Of a DNA stretch of 64,000 bases, positions 1 through 12,800 are shown piece after piece. The notes beneath the pieces are model-generated. The model did not search any database. It was not told where the DNA came from and worked only from the letters and a program-made list of their open reading frames with translations. Position numbers and translations under genes: made by a program. Numbering within the stretch: the stretch's first letter is position 1; each line of letters starts with the position of its first letter. The stretch is from Epiperipatus broadwayi. Taxonomy: Eukaryota; Onychophora; Udeonychophora; Euonychophora; Peripatidae. The stretch is taken from positions 15,867,254-15,931,253 of the forward strand of contig JAQFVV010006197.1 in assembly GCA_028023455.1 (NCBI GenBank), written 5' to 3'.

Positions 1-1167
1 GGCAAACGGGTGAGTGCGGCGTATGAAGCGATTCTGCCCGTAGCGAATCAATATTACATCTACTAATCACATCAATATATCCAATCCATTGACCCAATTT
101 AACCACGAAACAAATAACCTAAGATTACCCTCCCCTAATATAACTTTACAAATCTATACAGCCATTCACGTCCGACTTAAGTTTAACATTTATATAATTA
201 ATTTAACGAAGAACAAAAAAAATCATGATAAAAACTTAAAGAATAAAAAATAAATAAATGGAAATGATTTTACATAAATAAATAAAAAATACATCAAATA
301 ACATTTTAACTACTTTAGTCAGATAGGAAACTAATGCAATTATTTTAAATACGAAAAGTTTATAACTTAATGTTCATTAATTGTAAAGTTCTTACGGTTT
401 TAAACAGTTCATCTTTATCTGTTGTTTGTAAGTTTGAACGGGAATTCCCACGCCATTCTGAAGATATTGGTATACATTTAGCCGATGTTTTATTTATTCA
501 TTCGGAGGTTTTTTAATTTAGTTGGTCCTCAATGTAGGAAACGATAGTTCATTTCTCCTTTCTTTAACAGCTGAAAGAATTGACCGTGCGTCTGTCAATT
601 CCTCCAACTCCGTACTACTACATATAGTCACATCGTAATAATCAATTTCCAGTCACTGATTAATAATTTCCAAATTTTTCTTTTATATTAATGTGAAGGA
701 TTGAATTTACATTACGTCACCGATGTGATGGTCCTTTCGCTGCGGTCCGATTCCATAGGGATTTCTTCTTATTTGCTAACAGTTTCTATTGTTTTCTTAT
801 CTGACCGGTGTTTTTACATTTAAATGCCGAAAGCTGGTTTACATTTAACTAATTAACAATCATTTCCATTTCTGATTAATTAACCTGTTTTCCAAATCAA
901 AAATATATTTAAAGATAAATTTAAAGATATAATTTCATCTCCAAATCTTTTTAAAATTTAGTTTTAAAATACTTTTTCTTTAATAAAGTTTTATTTTAAT
1001 AATTTTTCATTATCTGTGCGATTTAATTAATATATGAGTTTAAGATGATATTTAATTTCAATTTTTAATTCTTAAAGAAAATTTTTAAATGCGAACTTTT
1101 TAATTTACTTTCATGTTTAATAAATTTAAAAAAAAAAACAATGTAACGAACGTCTATGCTCGTTACA
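1..1167 (+). mobile_element. LTR-like element, copy 1, 5' end cut off by window edge
   Basis: The sequence matches, in the same orientation, the element at 59810-61736 and, in reverse complement, the one at 48688-50847. Shared blocks include the CGTATGAAGCGATTCTGCCC-like start near base 20, the CCCTCCCCTAATATAACTTT block near 129 and the GCGAACTTTT block near 1091. It ends with TGTAACGA, a 10-base loop and TCGTTACA at 1142-1167, then ATAT inside a (TA)n tract. The two other copies have TG...CA ends and 4-bp target duplications, so I infer a solo LTR or LTR fragment whose first part lies upstream of this window. No ORF is visible in it. Confidence 0.65.
1142..1167. repeat. terminal hairpin TGTAACGA...TCGTTACA
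   Basis: An 8-bp perfect inverted repeat with a 10-base loop forms the extreme 3' end of the LTR-like element and abuts (TA)n. The same arrangement occurs at 61709-61736, so it belongs to the element family and is not chance. Confidence 0.7.
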
Positions 1168-2422
1168 ATATATATATATATGAGTGAAGCTGCAATGTGA
1201 TAGATTTAAAGCATTGCAATACAATTATTTTATTTTAAATCTTTAATTTGTTATAAATTTAATATACAAATTTATTCTTATTTCATTTAAGACTCGTATC
1301 TAATTTTAATTCCAGAGGTGACCAAGATATATATATATCAGAATGTTTATGGTAAAATAATTAGTTTCGAAATATTGAATAATTCTTAGAAGGATTATCA
1401 CACCATATGAACCTGTGTTAAACTTGCATGGAGGTCAAAAACAGATTTAAAAAAATAGCAAATTTAAAATATATTTTGGACAAAGTGAAATCATACAAGC
1501 AGCACTATTTTAAATTTGCTAAATATTTCCTTTTGTTCTTACTGAGGTACAGATGCTAAAATTAAAGATTAAATTTTAAAGTTGTAAACAAGTTAATAGG
1601 TTTTCGAGGGGGGTTTCAGAAGATTAATATAAAAAGCCCCAAATTTCAACACTCAAGATCTCCTCTTTATTATAAGTAGAAGTAGTTGCTGCTGGGAGCT
1701 ATGCCATTTTAAAAATTAATATGATCGACTAGGAAAGCCCAGCTTTGCCATCTTTCTTCAGAAGAGCAGTAACCTTCTGCCTGCTGCAAGTAATCATCAT
1801 CACCACAGAATGGAAGAAACCTGTTCCACCAGCTGCCAAGAAGACATCAGGAGACAACCTATTTGCCAAAACCTAATAAAATGCCAGATGACTCAGCCTA
1901 GAAGATGATTGGTAATATTTCTTCTATGCAGAACTCTATAAAAATAAATCTTAAATTAAATTATTCTTAATAAGTTTCTTAAACTAGCTGTCTGTAATGA
2001 ACATTCCTAAAATCATAAACTTATAAATAGTAACTCCTCAGTAAATTAAACTATGTAAATATAAATCTTTAATGTAACTTTAAAATAAACTTATAACTAT
2101 AACAATCTTGTCTATATTAAAATAAATATAATTGTAATTTTAAATAACTTCTCTCAGATGTAATAACTGTAATTAGTTATTAATTTTTCCTAATCGGTAG
2201 TCATGCCTATTCTATTTTGCTTTATCTTATTTTATTTTAATATGATGTGTTATGATATGCCATCATTTCAAAACAGAGATAAAATAATTTAGTAAACGTT
2301 AGAGATGTTTAGAAGCTCTCTAGTAGAATATTTCTTTGCAGGTTTTAGCAAACATAAATCTCTGTTTTAGAATCTATTCTTATATATAACAACACATAGC
2401 GATGCTATATGCTCATCATTAT
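1168..2422. other. AT-rich sequence with a TATA-like motif, no gene seen
   Basis: It starts with a (TA)n tract after the LTR-like element. A run of six G at about 1609-1614 is followed by TATAAAAAG at 1628-1636 and then by a less AT-biased stretch to about 1915. Similar G-run plus TATA arrangements occur at 62055-62079 and 38917-38934. It could be a TE promoter (U3/R boundary), but nothing else confirms it. No ORF is visible. Confidence 0.4.
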
Positions 2423-2426
2423 ATAT

Positions 2427-4020
2427 TGTAAGCGTCTACCCATATTACTGTTGCATAATTTATGCACGTATATGATCTCTCCCGTAGCTTCGAGTAAGTA
2501 TATTTACGAGCATGGGTTTAATCCCATCTCAAGCGCCAATCTTACACTTTGATAAGAATTATACTCATCGAAAATATAAATAAGGGTTCGAATATATATA
2601 TCTAGGGTAGTGCGTCCAGACTAGCTCAATCTCAAGGTCTGGGGAACATGGTCTAACTAGAGAACAAAGCAAAGACAATTCTCAACTACGTCTTATATCT
2701 ACATATACTATACTACAATTTACCTGTCATAAATCTATTACTCTAGCCCAGAAGTTATAACAAAATTAAGCTATATACTACTACACTAGTTACTATTAAA
2801 TTCTAAATTTCATACACGCATATACATATCTTAATATTCATGCGCACTACCCATTATTCCGATACACACATATGATTCATATATATATATATATATCAAT
2901 GAAATAGTGCAATTATACATCAGAGTTGTTTATTTAATGTTGTTACTTTATTTAATTTAAACAAGATTTATTACGGTGTTTAATATAGAAGTAACACGAG
3001 TCCCTTCATTACTATGCATTTATTGAACACATATATAGAGAAAAGGTCAATTTACCTTAATTATGATTGATTGTCCATGTGGTCAAAGCTAACAGTTCGC
3101 ACATTTATAATTCTAAAGAAATACTGGCCTTATTGATATTTATCGATCCTAAGAATGGTAAACAGTTCCAATGTGATACGCCGAATAGTTTATCATAGAG
3201 GTAGAGTAGATGATTTCACTCGCTTAAGAGGTCCAAGTTGTCGAAGGTACTTCACCGCCATTCACTATATAGATTTTAAACAGTGAATTTAATAAATCCG
3301 ATTCAGGTGAGTTCTACAATAACACTCCACTGGACCGCTTTAATGAAACTCACATTATTTAATTACCCCAACATTTTGATGGGAATATTAATAAAACTTC
3401 CTAATTAATTATACATTAATGCAATCCGAAATCTGAGCCACATCCTTCTCTTTCTATCTAATCGCCACTATATTTTTAAGAGAGCCAAATAGTTCTTTTG
3501 TTTTACACTCTTTAACCATGCATTTTCCCTTATATATTCGTACGCCGCTGACCAGATCTTCTCTTGTTTCAGAATACCAACGTGACCAGTTCTCAGACTT
3601 CTAGATGACAGAGTCATTAATTCAAACTGCCCATAGCAACTAATTCATTCTATTTCTGTAGCTTTATATGTTCAATAGATTCTCAAGAAACACATGTTAC
3701 CGCCAATATTATTATAAAGTAAAATTTAAAAAAATTAACAAACAACAAAATATATATGTATAATCAATAACAAATTTATACAACTCTGTATATAATTGCC
3801 TCTCATCAATCCCACATATAACCATTAATACATATACACACTTTATTTATATAAGCATACCTTCCAGCCTTTAACAGATTACGCATTACTTTCACACTCT
3901 TTGTAACAGGGTTCGAATGACTATTTATACATCTTTTTACATATACACAGTCATTCCATATCAACACTCGCAATTCACTCTATATTGCATTATCTCTAGT
4001 ATTCGAACCCGTCTGTTACA
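2427..4020 (+). mobile_element. LTR-like element between ATAT duplications
   Basis: The segment starts TGTAAGCGTC and ends CCCGTCTGTTACA, that is TG...CA ends with a short imperfect terminal repeat. The 4 bases before it (2423-2426) and after it (4021-4024) are both ATAT, like the other members of this set. Its last 119 bases form a long hairpin (3902-4020). I see no ORF, no primer-binding site and no purine tract. The interior is not clearly alignable with the other LTR-like copies by eye, so it may be a separate family, or the ends may pair by chance in AT-rich DNA. Confidence 0.4.
3902..4020. repeat. 119-bp inverted-repeat unit with TGTAACAG...CTGTTACA ends
   Basis: The left end TGTAACAGGGTTCGAAT pairs with the right end ATTCGAACCCGTCTGTTACA over about 16 bp with one small bulge. 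Read alone it resembles a small MITE or miniature LTR. Read with its surroundings it is the terminal hairpin of the 2427-4020 segment. A structurally equivalent 109-bp unit is at 43198-43306. Confidence 0.7.
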
Positions 4021-5435
4021 ATATGTATGTTTATTTAGGCTATTATGTACTAGTTTACCATTGAGATTTGCAAATTAATAAAATATATGTACAGTTAAAT
4101 AATAGCAGGGATGATATTAAAAGGCATATTAATAATTATTAATTAAGCCCTGAAATATGCTTTTCTCCTCCCTAGTTTATTAAGTGAAATATGCAGATTT
4201 AGTATTTCTAAACTAGATTGCTTTAGAGAAAACCCTCTTAATTTAGTAAGCATTACGAATGTGTTTTTACTAAACACTATGCATGTATTTACATCTTGCT
4301 ATGCTTTCTTTATCAAAATGGGCTTATGATTTATATACCACCTCATTATTTAGTTTGGAAAGACTCATTAGAACTGGAACATGAAGGCCCAGAAACCAAA
4401 TGTAAAGCTGCTACAATACCCAATTAATGTTCTCTTATGCTAGAAAGTTGTATGGTCCAAGGGAACTGAGTACTTGGTATTGATAGTCTGGATATGAAAT
4501 CTAGTTTACTTAAGTAATCTATATATGGAGCATATTTATTGCTCGTCATGTATATGTTAGTATGAATGAAATATGTTTTTCTATACATCATCCCTGTAAG
4601 ATTTAGCTTCCTGTAGCAAACCCAGAATAGTTGGCATAACATATCTATAGGCATGAATATTAATCACAGATTTTAAATAACAGTATTAATATATCTTCAT
4701 TCTAAAAGATAAAACTCCTGTAATCTAAATTAGCCCATCACAGCTATAAAACCTACATGCGTAAACCCTAGTAATACACATCTGTTGTTTTATACTAATT
4801 AATTTGCTTGTTCTATTTATTAAAGATATTTAATTCATAATTCTGTTTCATGTATCTCTCAAAAACTATTTCAAACCACTCCAAATCAATCCAAATGTAG
4901 TATTAGTATGTTAATTTATATGCATTAGTTTACCTAGCCATAAATGTGTTTAGTTAATATTATTAGTAATTTATCAGTCATCCCCGAGACTTATGTTCTG
5001 CCCTGTTCTATGCTGGCTCAGGAATTAAATTGAGACCAAGTGTAACCTTATATATGTCATCCATGGGGTATTAAATCACAGAGCACTGGTAAAAGAGTTG
5101 AAGTGTGGTCAGATTTAAGGTCTTAACCCCGCATCTGTATCAGCTTTAGTACAATTTTCCAGAACTCTGGATTTTGGTGCATGAATGTACAAATATGACG
5201 GTTACAATGTATTTAACAGAATGAGCACTTCTGTAGAAGAATTCACTAAAAAGTTCAAAAGCTTTAACTAAAATTCAATTTTAAAAATTAACTAAAATAT
5301 ATACATATTCAACTTCACAAAATTGATCCAACAAGTTGCACATACAATAGTGTAGTAAGAATAATAAGTGTATTAGTGTATATAAACTATTTTGCCAAAT
5401 GGAAAAAAAAAATTTTTCTAAACTATTTTGCTAAA
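4021..5435. other. AT-rich intergenic DNA, no gene seen
   Basis: Only short spurious ORFs are present, with no domain or splice pattern. A possible tRNA-derived SINE remnant near 4981-5075 is listed separately. Confidence 0.5.
4981..5075 (-). repeat. possible SINE remnant
   Basis: Read on the minus strand, AATTTAATTCCTGAGCCAGCA resembles the B-box and downstream part of the SINE at 31283-31394 (GATTTGATTCCTATGCTAG). The A-box side is not convincing. It is moderately less AT-biased than its surroundings. Confidence 0.25.
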
Positions 5436-5439
5436 CATA

Positions 5440-5690
5440 AAAAAAGAAGAATGAAAAATTCAAACTCATTATTTTTTGCATGGAATTTTGGTTAACTTTC
5501 AATGTTTTTACCATTGAACTGTTTTTATATAAGGCAAATAATGAGTTTGACCATCACATTATTCGTTGATTATAAGAAGTTCAAACAATACTAAAATGTA
5601 ATTAATAGTCAAAACTTAAGAATCTTAAAAGCATTTAGAAAATAAAAATATCTTGATAATGTATTCTTTATATACCAACTAGTCACAATC
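5440..5690 (-). repeat. dispersed repeat, inverted copy of the 24391-24812 unit
   Basis: Reverse-complemented, this stretch aligns block by block with both tandem units at 24.4-24.8 kb. Shared anchors are GAACTTCTTATAATCAACGA-like, TTGAAAGT(T/C)AACC-like and AAAAATAATGAGTTTGA. No coding potential or SINE promoter is visible. The family is unidentified. Confidence 0.6.
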
Positions 5691-7399
5691 TGATTTACAG
5701 ATAAAAGAGTTCTATACTTTTCTAGATGCACATAATATGTATATATTAGCTATTATGTAAAAATTGTCATGGCAAGTAAAATAAAAGCATTATAAAAAAT
5801 TATGTAGTGTTCTTCTGTTCCTAAAAAAGTATCACGTTGCCACTGATATATATAAAGTTGAAAGGAAAAGTAGAAATAAACACAGACAAAAAATTTTGTA
5901 GATATTTTCTATATTACACTGGAAAAACAGTTAAGGATTAAATAATTTTGAATAAAAATAATTATAAATTAAACATTTAAAAAGGTCTAATTAATATTTT
6001 ATTAACTTTGATTGGTAATTATGAAATTCCACCATCCATTTTGATTAACAATATTTCTTAAATTAAATTTGTGTAACATATTTTGATAAAAATGCTACAA
6101 AGTTGTTTTTCAAAGGATTAAAGTGAATCAAAAAGTTATTAACTTTTTTCAATCAAGATAGTGAAAACTTATTTTTAATTACTGTATTTTTTTCCCATCC
6201 TGGTTTATAAAAGGGTCGGAAAACAGATTAGGAGTTTTTATAGTTTTACAGATTGTGACAGCAGAGTTACAATTGAAGTTATAACTGAAGGCAAGAGAAC
6301 GTAAGTCCAGCAGCAGCTACTAGTTCACTATGGTAGTTTGGATTCATCTGGAAATAAAGGTCAGTATTCTGTGTTCTCCATAGTCAATATATATATATAT
6401 GTGTATTAGACAGCATAGAGACTAAAGGGAGCTCACTGTAGGCCAACAGCTAGTTCAGTTATACCTTTCCTGCAAATAACAATAAGCCAGTCTACTGCCT
6501 AGAAGGGACCATCTTACCCAGAAAGGACATCAGCTTTCTGAAAAGAGTTTTATATGTATACTGTTTTATCTATATAGAGAGAAGCACAGATAAAGAAAAA
6601 TACTGCATTGTGTATATATATAAAGTACAGTTGGTGAATAGGGTTATACATATTGAGAACAATAGTATTTTACACATTTTAAAAGTAAATGATTTTTGTC
6701 AACTAAAAATAACACAAGTAAATATTTTTTGTTTGAATTAAAAGTTTAAAAAACAAATGATTGATTTAAAGACAATTTTATTTTGAAAAAAGAAAGTAAA
6801 CTCCAAAAATGTTTTCAGATTAAGAAACAAAAAAAAGTTGCTGGAGTATTTTTAAAAAGATATTTATAATTAATCAAGAGTAACCCATCAAAGATGGAAT
6901 ATTACCTTTTTTTTTTAAAAAAAAAAAACTTTTATGAAGGATGTCAAAGAATTAATAATACTTTTTTTTAAAAAAAAAAAAGAAAAAAATTGTTTTTATT
7001 TACTATTAGATAATGAATTAATAACTAATTTATATTATTTTTTATAACCACATGTGTGGATTTTATATATGCTTTCAACATGGAATTATAAAAAAATATT
7101 TTTAATACTTTTATTTTGACAAATTTAAATATTATATGATATAAATATCAATGTGTGCACACATTTTTTTTCTGCACACATATGTTAAATTAGTCATTAT
7201 TTATGTATCATTAAAATGTGCTACTTTTTAAATCATTATATGACCTTTACCTATGTTAAATCAGTCATTATAATTAGAAAAATGAATTTCATTTGTAGAT
7301 TTATGACACTTCAAATATGTTCATAAATTATTATACCACACATCTGTATGCTTATACATAGGTGTTTTATGTAAACCTATTGTAACATATATATAAATT
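5691..7399. other. AT-rich DNA with TATA-like motif and homopolymer palindromes
   Basis: TATAAAAG at 6206-6213 is followed by a less AT-biased 350-bp stretch, as at 1628 and 62070. Two T-run/A-run palindromes lie at 6907-6928 (T10A12) and 6962-6981 (T8A12). The palindrome AAAAAGTTA-T-TAACTTTTT is near 6130. A short block near 6016-6050 (ATTATGAAATT..CACCATCCATT) recurs near 12724-12750. No gene is seen. Confidence 0.4.
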
Positions 7400-7404
7400 A
7401 TAAT

Positions 7405-9880
7405 GTAATAGTGGCCATGTCAAATATTACAAGATTGTATATAAGTAAAGTTAGAATGGGCAATAATGTTCAATTTTTCCATATATATATATAAATAATA
7501 ATGGGTATTTGATTTATTTAAATATTTTCTTCATCAAATAATAATATGAGAATTATCAAACATTTTTTAAACATAATGTGAATATTTGTAATGTGTTATA
7601 ATTTAAGAAGTAGTTATAAAAGAGAGAGAAAAGTATAAAATCAAATAAATAATTTTCTTTTGTTCTCTCTCTTCAGTAATTATAATTATCTATCAATTTT
7701 AATTTTGAAAGGTATTAAAAATAAAAAAAATTTCTCTTCAGTAAATTATTTAACAAATTTTAATTTTAACTTTTGAGAATGATAACATAGCTAAAGTTAT
7801 GTTTAGGAAAATTCTTTTAAAAAAATAATAAGGTTTAACATTTTGTTGAGTGTTGTTTTAATTAATTAAAGTTTCTTTTTTCTGTTCATTTTTACTTCTT
7901 CATCGAAAGTAAAAGTTTACCAAATCAATGGTTATTAAAGTATTATCTTATTTTTGCCATAAGAGAAAAATAACTATAGAGGATTTTGTTCTTATGATTG
8001 GAATTTAATTTTTTTATCTTTTACTTGATTTGCAATTTTAATTCTGAAGGAAAAGTATAACATTTTGTAAAAATAAAGCCAATTGGTCAGAGTTAAATGT
8101 TATCAGGTGGGAAACAATGGGAAACAAAGTTATGATAGGATGGACACAATATTGTTCCAAAAAATAGGGGAATGGGTAAGTCAGCAGCCCTCAATGTCTT
8201 GCAAAGAACAGTCCATTTTCATTAAGCTATTGAAGAAATAAGTAGCATCAGATACCTGATTTAGCTATATAAGACAGAAGAAAAAGTTTAGTTTGAAGAA
8301 CACACTACCATGGAATAAAGATTTTCAAAATGGAGTTAAGAAAACCCATATAATAGGCTTAGCAAGAAGCTGAACATCATTAAATCTCAATCGTATAACC
8401 TGCTCACTAACAAAAATGTAGAATACTTCTGAAGTAATCTCTAACAAACCTTTCCTCCATTCAAGAATATGAGTGTCTTTTTCTATGTTTTAGCCTGTCC
8501 TAGAAAATTGAGAAAAATGGATAAACTCATTATATGTTAACCTGACATAGATATAAATTGATTGAAGAAAATGCATAAATTCATTCTTTGTAAAAAGTTG
8601 AAAATACTCTATTGCAAAGATGGATAAAACCAGAAAAGATTGTATGGCAGAAATGGATAAATTAACTGTGTAAATTAGTCTGGAATAGAGAAGCCTTCAA
8701 GAAAAAAAAACAATATAGAAAAACTGCAAATACAACAGTCAAAGAAGGATGCAATAGAAAAAGAAAACTAGACTAAAATGTATTTAATGTGCACATTATA
8801 TCTTTATTTATAGATAAAAAAATAAGGAAATAACACTTAATCATAATAAATAATTTTATTAATTTAACATTTTCTTTTGAAATACGTTTTATTCATTTGA
8901 TTTTCCCTCCATTTACAATTTCTTTATCTCTGATTGTGAAAAACTGTATCCAACTTTAGTTATTGAAAAAATGACTTAATGAAAGTGAAAGTTAATTTAA
9001 TGAATAAAATCAATTAGTAAATCATATAAGATATAGGAAATTAAATTTTTTTGATAAAATGTATTTAAGTTTCAATTATCATGCCATTTTTAAAATTATT
9101 AATCAGTTTATTAAATAATTGAAAAAAAAAAGTTTTAATATTTTTATTCCTCCTGCTCTGATCTATGAATGGACAATATGTTTGACTTGATTTAATATAG
9201 AAAATTGTATTAGAGATTTTTAAAAATTATTCCAAAAAAAAAGTATTTAAAATAGAGTAAGCTATTAGTATTTATTTTTCTCTAGAAATTTTATGATCTT
9301 GAACTAGACCTAGAGAGCAATAATGGTCAGTTACATGGATGCAGGGATTTGTGTTTATATTTGAACATCCAGATAATAACTTTAGATAGTGCAAAGGTAT
9401 CTCCTTTAAAGTCCATTCACTGAATTTTATATTTTTAGTTAGAAGAAATTCAGTTTATAGTTGGCCTGCACACTAATGTACCATATGGCCAGAATATTAA
9501 TGATGACCAACAGGTATCAGAATCCCTGCATTATTTTTTTATTATTTATAGGAAAGCTATTTTAGCACATAAGTATATGCATCCAAATGATTGTATATTT
9601 TGCCATTCATTTGGCAGTGGGTAAATAATTAACCTGTTTACAATGTATTTTTTAAAATCCAGTCACAAGAATAAAACTGTTAATTGTCGAGTTGGTTATT
9701 CTTGTGTAATGCTGGGTAATTTGTAATTTACAACTTATTATTAGTATAACTGTAGAGTTGTTTGTGCTCAATGTTATGTTTTTATTTCATTTTCATTGTT
9801 TTTGATTATTTATGAAAATAATGATGTTGTTCCTCATCTCCCTGTGTTACCCTTACTCTTCCATACGATGTGAATATATA
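7405..9880 (+). repeat. 2.5-kb dispersed block, copy A
   Basis: This block aligns colinearly and in the same orientation with 16665-19185. Shared anchors in order are: CATGTCAAATATTACAA at the start; GTTATAATTTAAGAA and TTTTGTTCTCTCTCTTCA; ATAACTATAGAGGA and TTATGATTGGAATTTAATTT; TTTAGCAAGAAGCTGA-like; TATGGCAGAAATGG and GAGAAGCCTTCAAGAAAA; CAATGTAT..AATCCAGTCACAA, GCTGGGTAATTTGTA, then GATTATTTATGAA. Divergence is substantial but even. It has no ORF of note, and TATATAAGACAG lies near 8266. It may be an old segmental duplication or two copies of a non-coding transposable element; I favour the latter because the ends do not extend. Confidence 0.8.
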
Positions 9881-12800
9881 TTTAAAAAGTGGTTTTATTT
9901 AAAGTAGAATAGAAAATGAAAGCATGATTGTTAAAGATTAGATTAAACTTTTGACTGTTGAAATTTGTTTGACTATACTTTCAGTACTGGTGACGAATAG
10001 GAGATTTTATCATTGCATAAGGATGCAATGTTTTCATGTAATTTTATGTTTTTCTCGATACTATATATACCAACCCAGTTTCAAGTTTTGATATTTCCTG
10101 TTATTATGAACAGATAATGTAGTCCTCACATGAGCCCTAGTCTTTTAAGACTTAAGAAAATGAGCAAGGCATACATTTAAAGTTTTTGTATTTATTAGTC
10201 TCTAAGACTCAAAGAAGCAGCCTTTGGAAAGATTTTACATTATTATTTCTATTTTGGATTGTAAATAGTTTATAGTGTCTAAATTAAAATTGACTTTCTA
10301 GTATTCATGCTGCATTGTGTATTTATGATTCAGTGGCTGATTTTGTATCTATTCCAGGATTGCAAATCACTTCATTTTTTTCTTGTCAGATGCTGGTCAT
10401 ATCTCTGGAAAAACATTTTGACAAATGGTTTGTTATATAAACTTATTTTTATGTATGTAAATGTATTTAAAATAAAAATAAGTAATAATAAAAATAATAT
10501 TGAATAAGAAAATTAGTCACATATACATAAACAATATAAAGCAAGGGAAATAAATTAGAATATACAGATAAAGTCAGGTATTGAGATAGTCAGGTTTAAA
10601 GAAAGAAATATTAGAAGTTATAGTAGTAATAATAGGAGATAGTAGTGAAGTATTACATGGAGGGGAAGAGGATATGAAGTTTATTTTATGAGATATTATT
10701 TTAAAAAGCTTATATTTGTATTTTTTGTGTGTAAAAGTAGTTTAAGACACTTTTTCATTAAGAAGTAGAAGTAATCTAATACAAAATTATATGCTTACTA
10801 GAATAAAATGTAAAAAAAATGGAGAAAGAATATGATCAGAAAGGAAAAGATCAGCAATCAACTGAAGACAATGAATAATCAGAATATAACCCAAATAATA
10901 AAGAAAGAAGAAACACAATAACAACACAATGCTATACATTGCATGATGCAGTGCAAAAGGAAACTAAAATAATGGATCAGATTATAGATGAACCAGAAAA
11001 ATTAGGCTAACAAAAATAAACAGACCAAAACAAATGGAAAGAAGTATTCAAAATGAATAAAAGTACATAGAAATAATAAATCAAAAGAATAAAAAAGAAC
11101 AAAAGAAATTGAGATCACAGCCCAAAAAGTTTTTAAAGAAATAAATAGGAAAAGTATAGATTCAAGTAGCACACAATTGAGCTTCACAACCCACTCAGAA
11201 TCTCCAACCATCAAACCATATTCAAACTTCATCCTTACACATATATACGTGTTTTTTAATACATATTTTTATTCTTGCTTAACTATTAAAATAACTGATG
11301 TAGATATATATCTTAATGTAACTAACTTTAATAAATAAATATTTGATTTTATGTTAATTCATATAAGTGTGTAATTGATATGTACATATTATAGGTGAGG
11401 GGAGATTACTTTTAAAACATATATCAAATTAAAGTATATTATATTAGTGTATATTTTCAAAATTATATTTAATTTATTATTTATTTTAATCATGACAGTC
11501 AGAAAAAGGTGATTCAATCCTTGTAAGAATATTCTTGAATATAATTAAGACAATTTACCGGACACCCATTAGTCCATCTAAAACATATGATAATTTTATA
11601 GAGTAATGTAAGAATCCATTAGTGGAAATTTTATCCTAATCAAATTTGTTTTAAAATCATATATCATATTTTAAAACAATCAGTTTGAGAAATCCTAACA
11701 GGATTGCATTGTCTTTCAAACTTACTTAAACAAAAGGTGCATCCGGTCAGCAAATTCCAGATCCACTAAGTGCATAAAGTGCCTCATGTCTAGCAGCTAA
11801 GTGCTTTCCAAGATAAATGGAGAAATAGTATAAATACTGCTAGATTTGAATTCCGAGAGAAGACTTGTAATATTTAATTAGCAATGGTAAACATAATCTA
11901 TGCTCATTGTTATAATAATCCAATGTGTCATGAGTAGTGGAAATTTTCACCTTTCTCTCCGATCAACATGCTCTTTTCCGCACTTATCATCCAGGATCCT
12001 GTTACCCATGAACTTTAATATGCTTAAAGACTAAATAATGAAATGCTACCTGCCTGACTAACCAAATCTAACTAGATCTAGTTCACTAATCCCAATGGAT
12101 GCTGAAATCACAAGAGTTGACATTAATTACAAAGGTAAAAAAACACTAGCCACTGCCTAATGTCTAAATTTTTTAATTCAGCCTTCCATAATTATTTCTA
12201 ATAACTCTGTTTGTCATTTAAAATGATATTATTCTATCAGTTGGTCTTTCAACCAGAAATTAAATATTTCGTTAAACAGTTTGTAATTTACTTACCTAAT
12301 ATTAGCATGTAAATAACTCTATATAACTTTCTTTAATTTTCTTTTATCATTGAGCCTCTATTAAATAAATGTAATATTTTCTTTCACCTTCATGCAGCAA
12401 TAATATATTATAGTTCTAATCCTTATGTTTTATATTTTATGTTTCAATAATATGCCAATAATTTCCTAAAGTTGCAAGAATATTCGCTTGTCTTTTTTTT
12501 TATTTTATTCCCCCTTCTTTTCATGGGGAGGTCAGTTTAGCTTTTAATTCAAATGAATTTGTTATTTTGACAACAGTGAACACCTGCAAAGTTGGAAAAA
12601 CAAATTATCTTATAATGTTATTGTAGAAAAACAGAGTAGAAAAACTGTTTTTCTAAGAAATGTTTTTTTATTTAACGAATAATCGCTAACCTTAACACTT
12701 TATGAAATCAAATCTGTTTATTATGAAATTAATAACCACCATCCATTCATATATGTTTAAATTATGTTTAGTATCATATAAAAGCACTTACAACTGAATT

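Noticed and set aside
7380-7400. TGTAACATATATAT as the start of another LTR-like element
   Set aside because: No partner ...GTTACA end with a matching 4-bp flank was found at the end of the 2.5-kb block.
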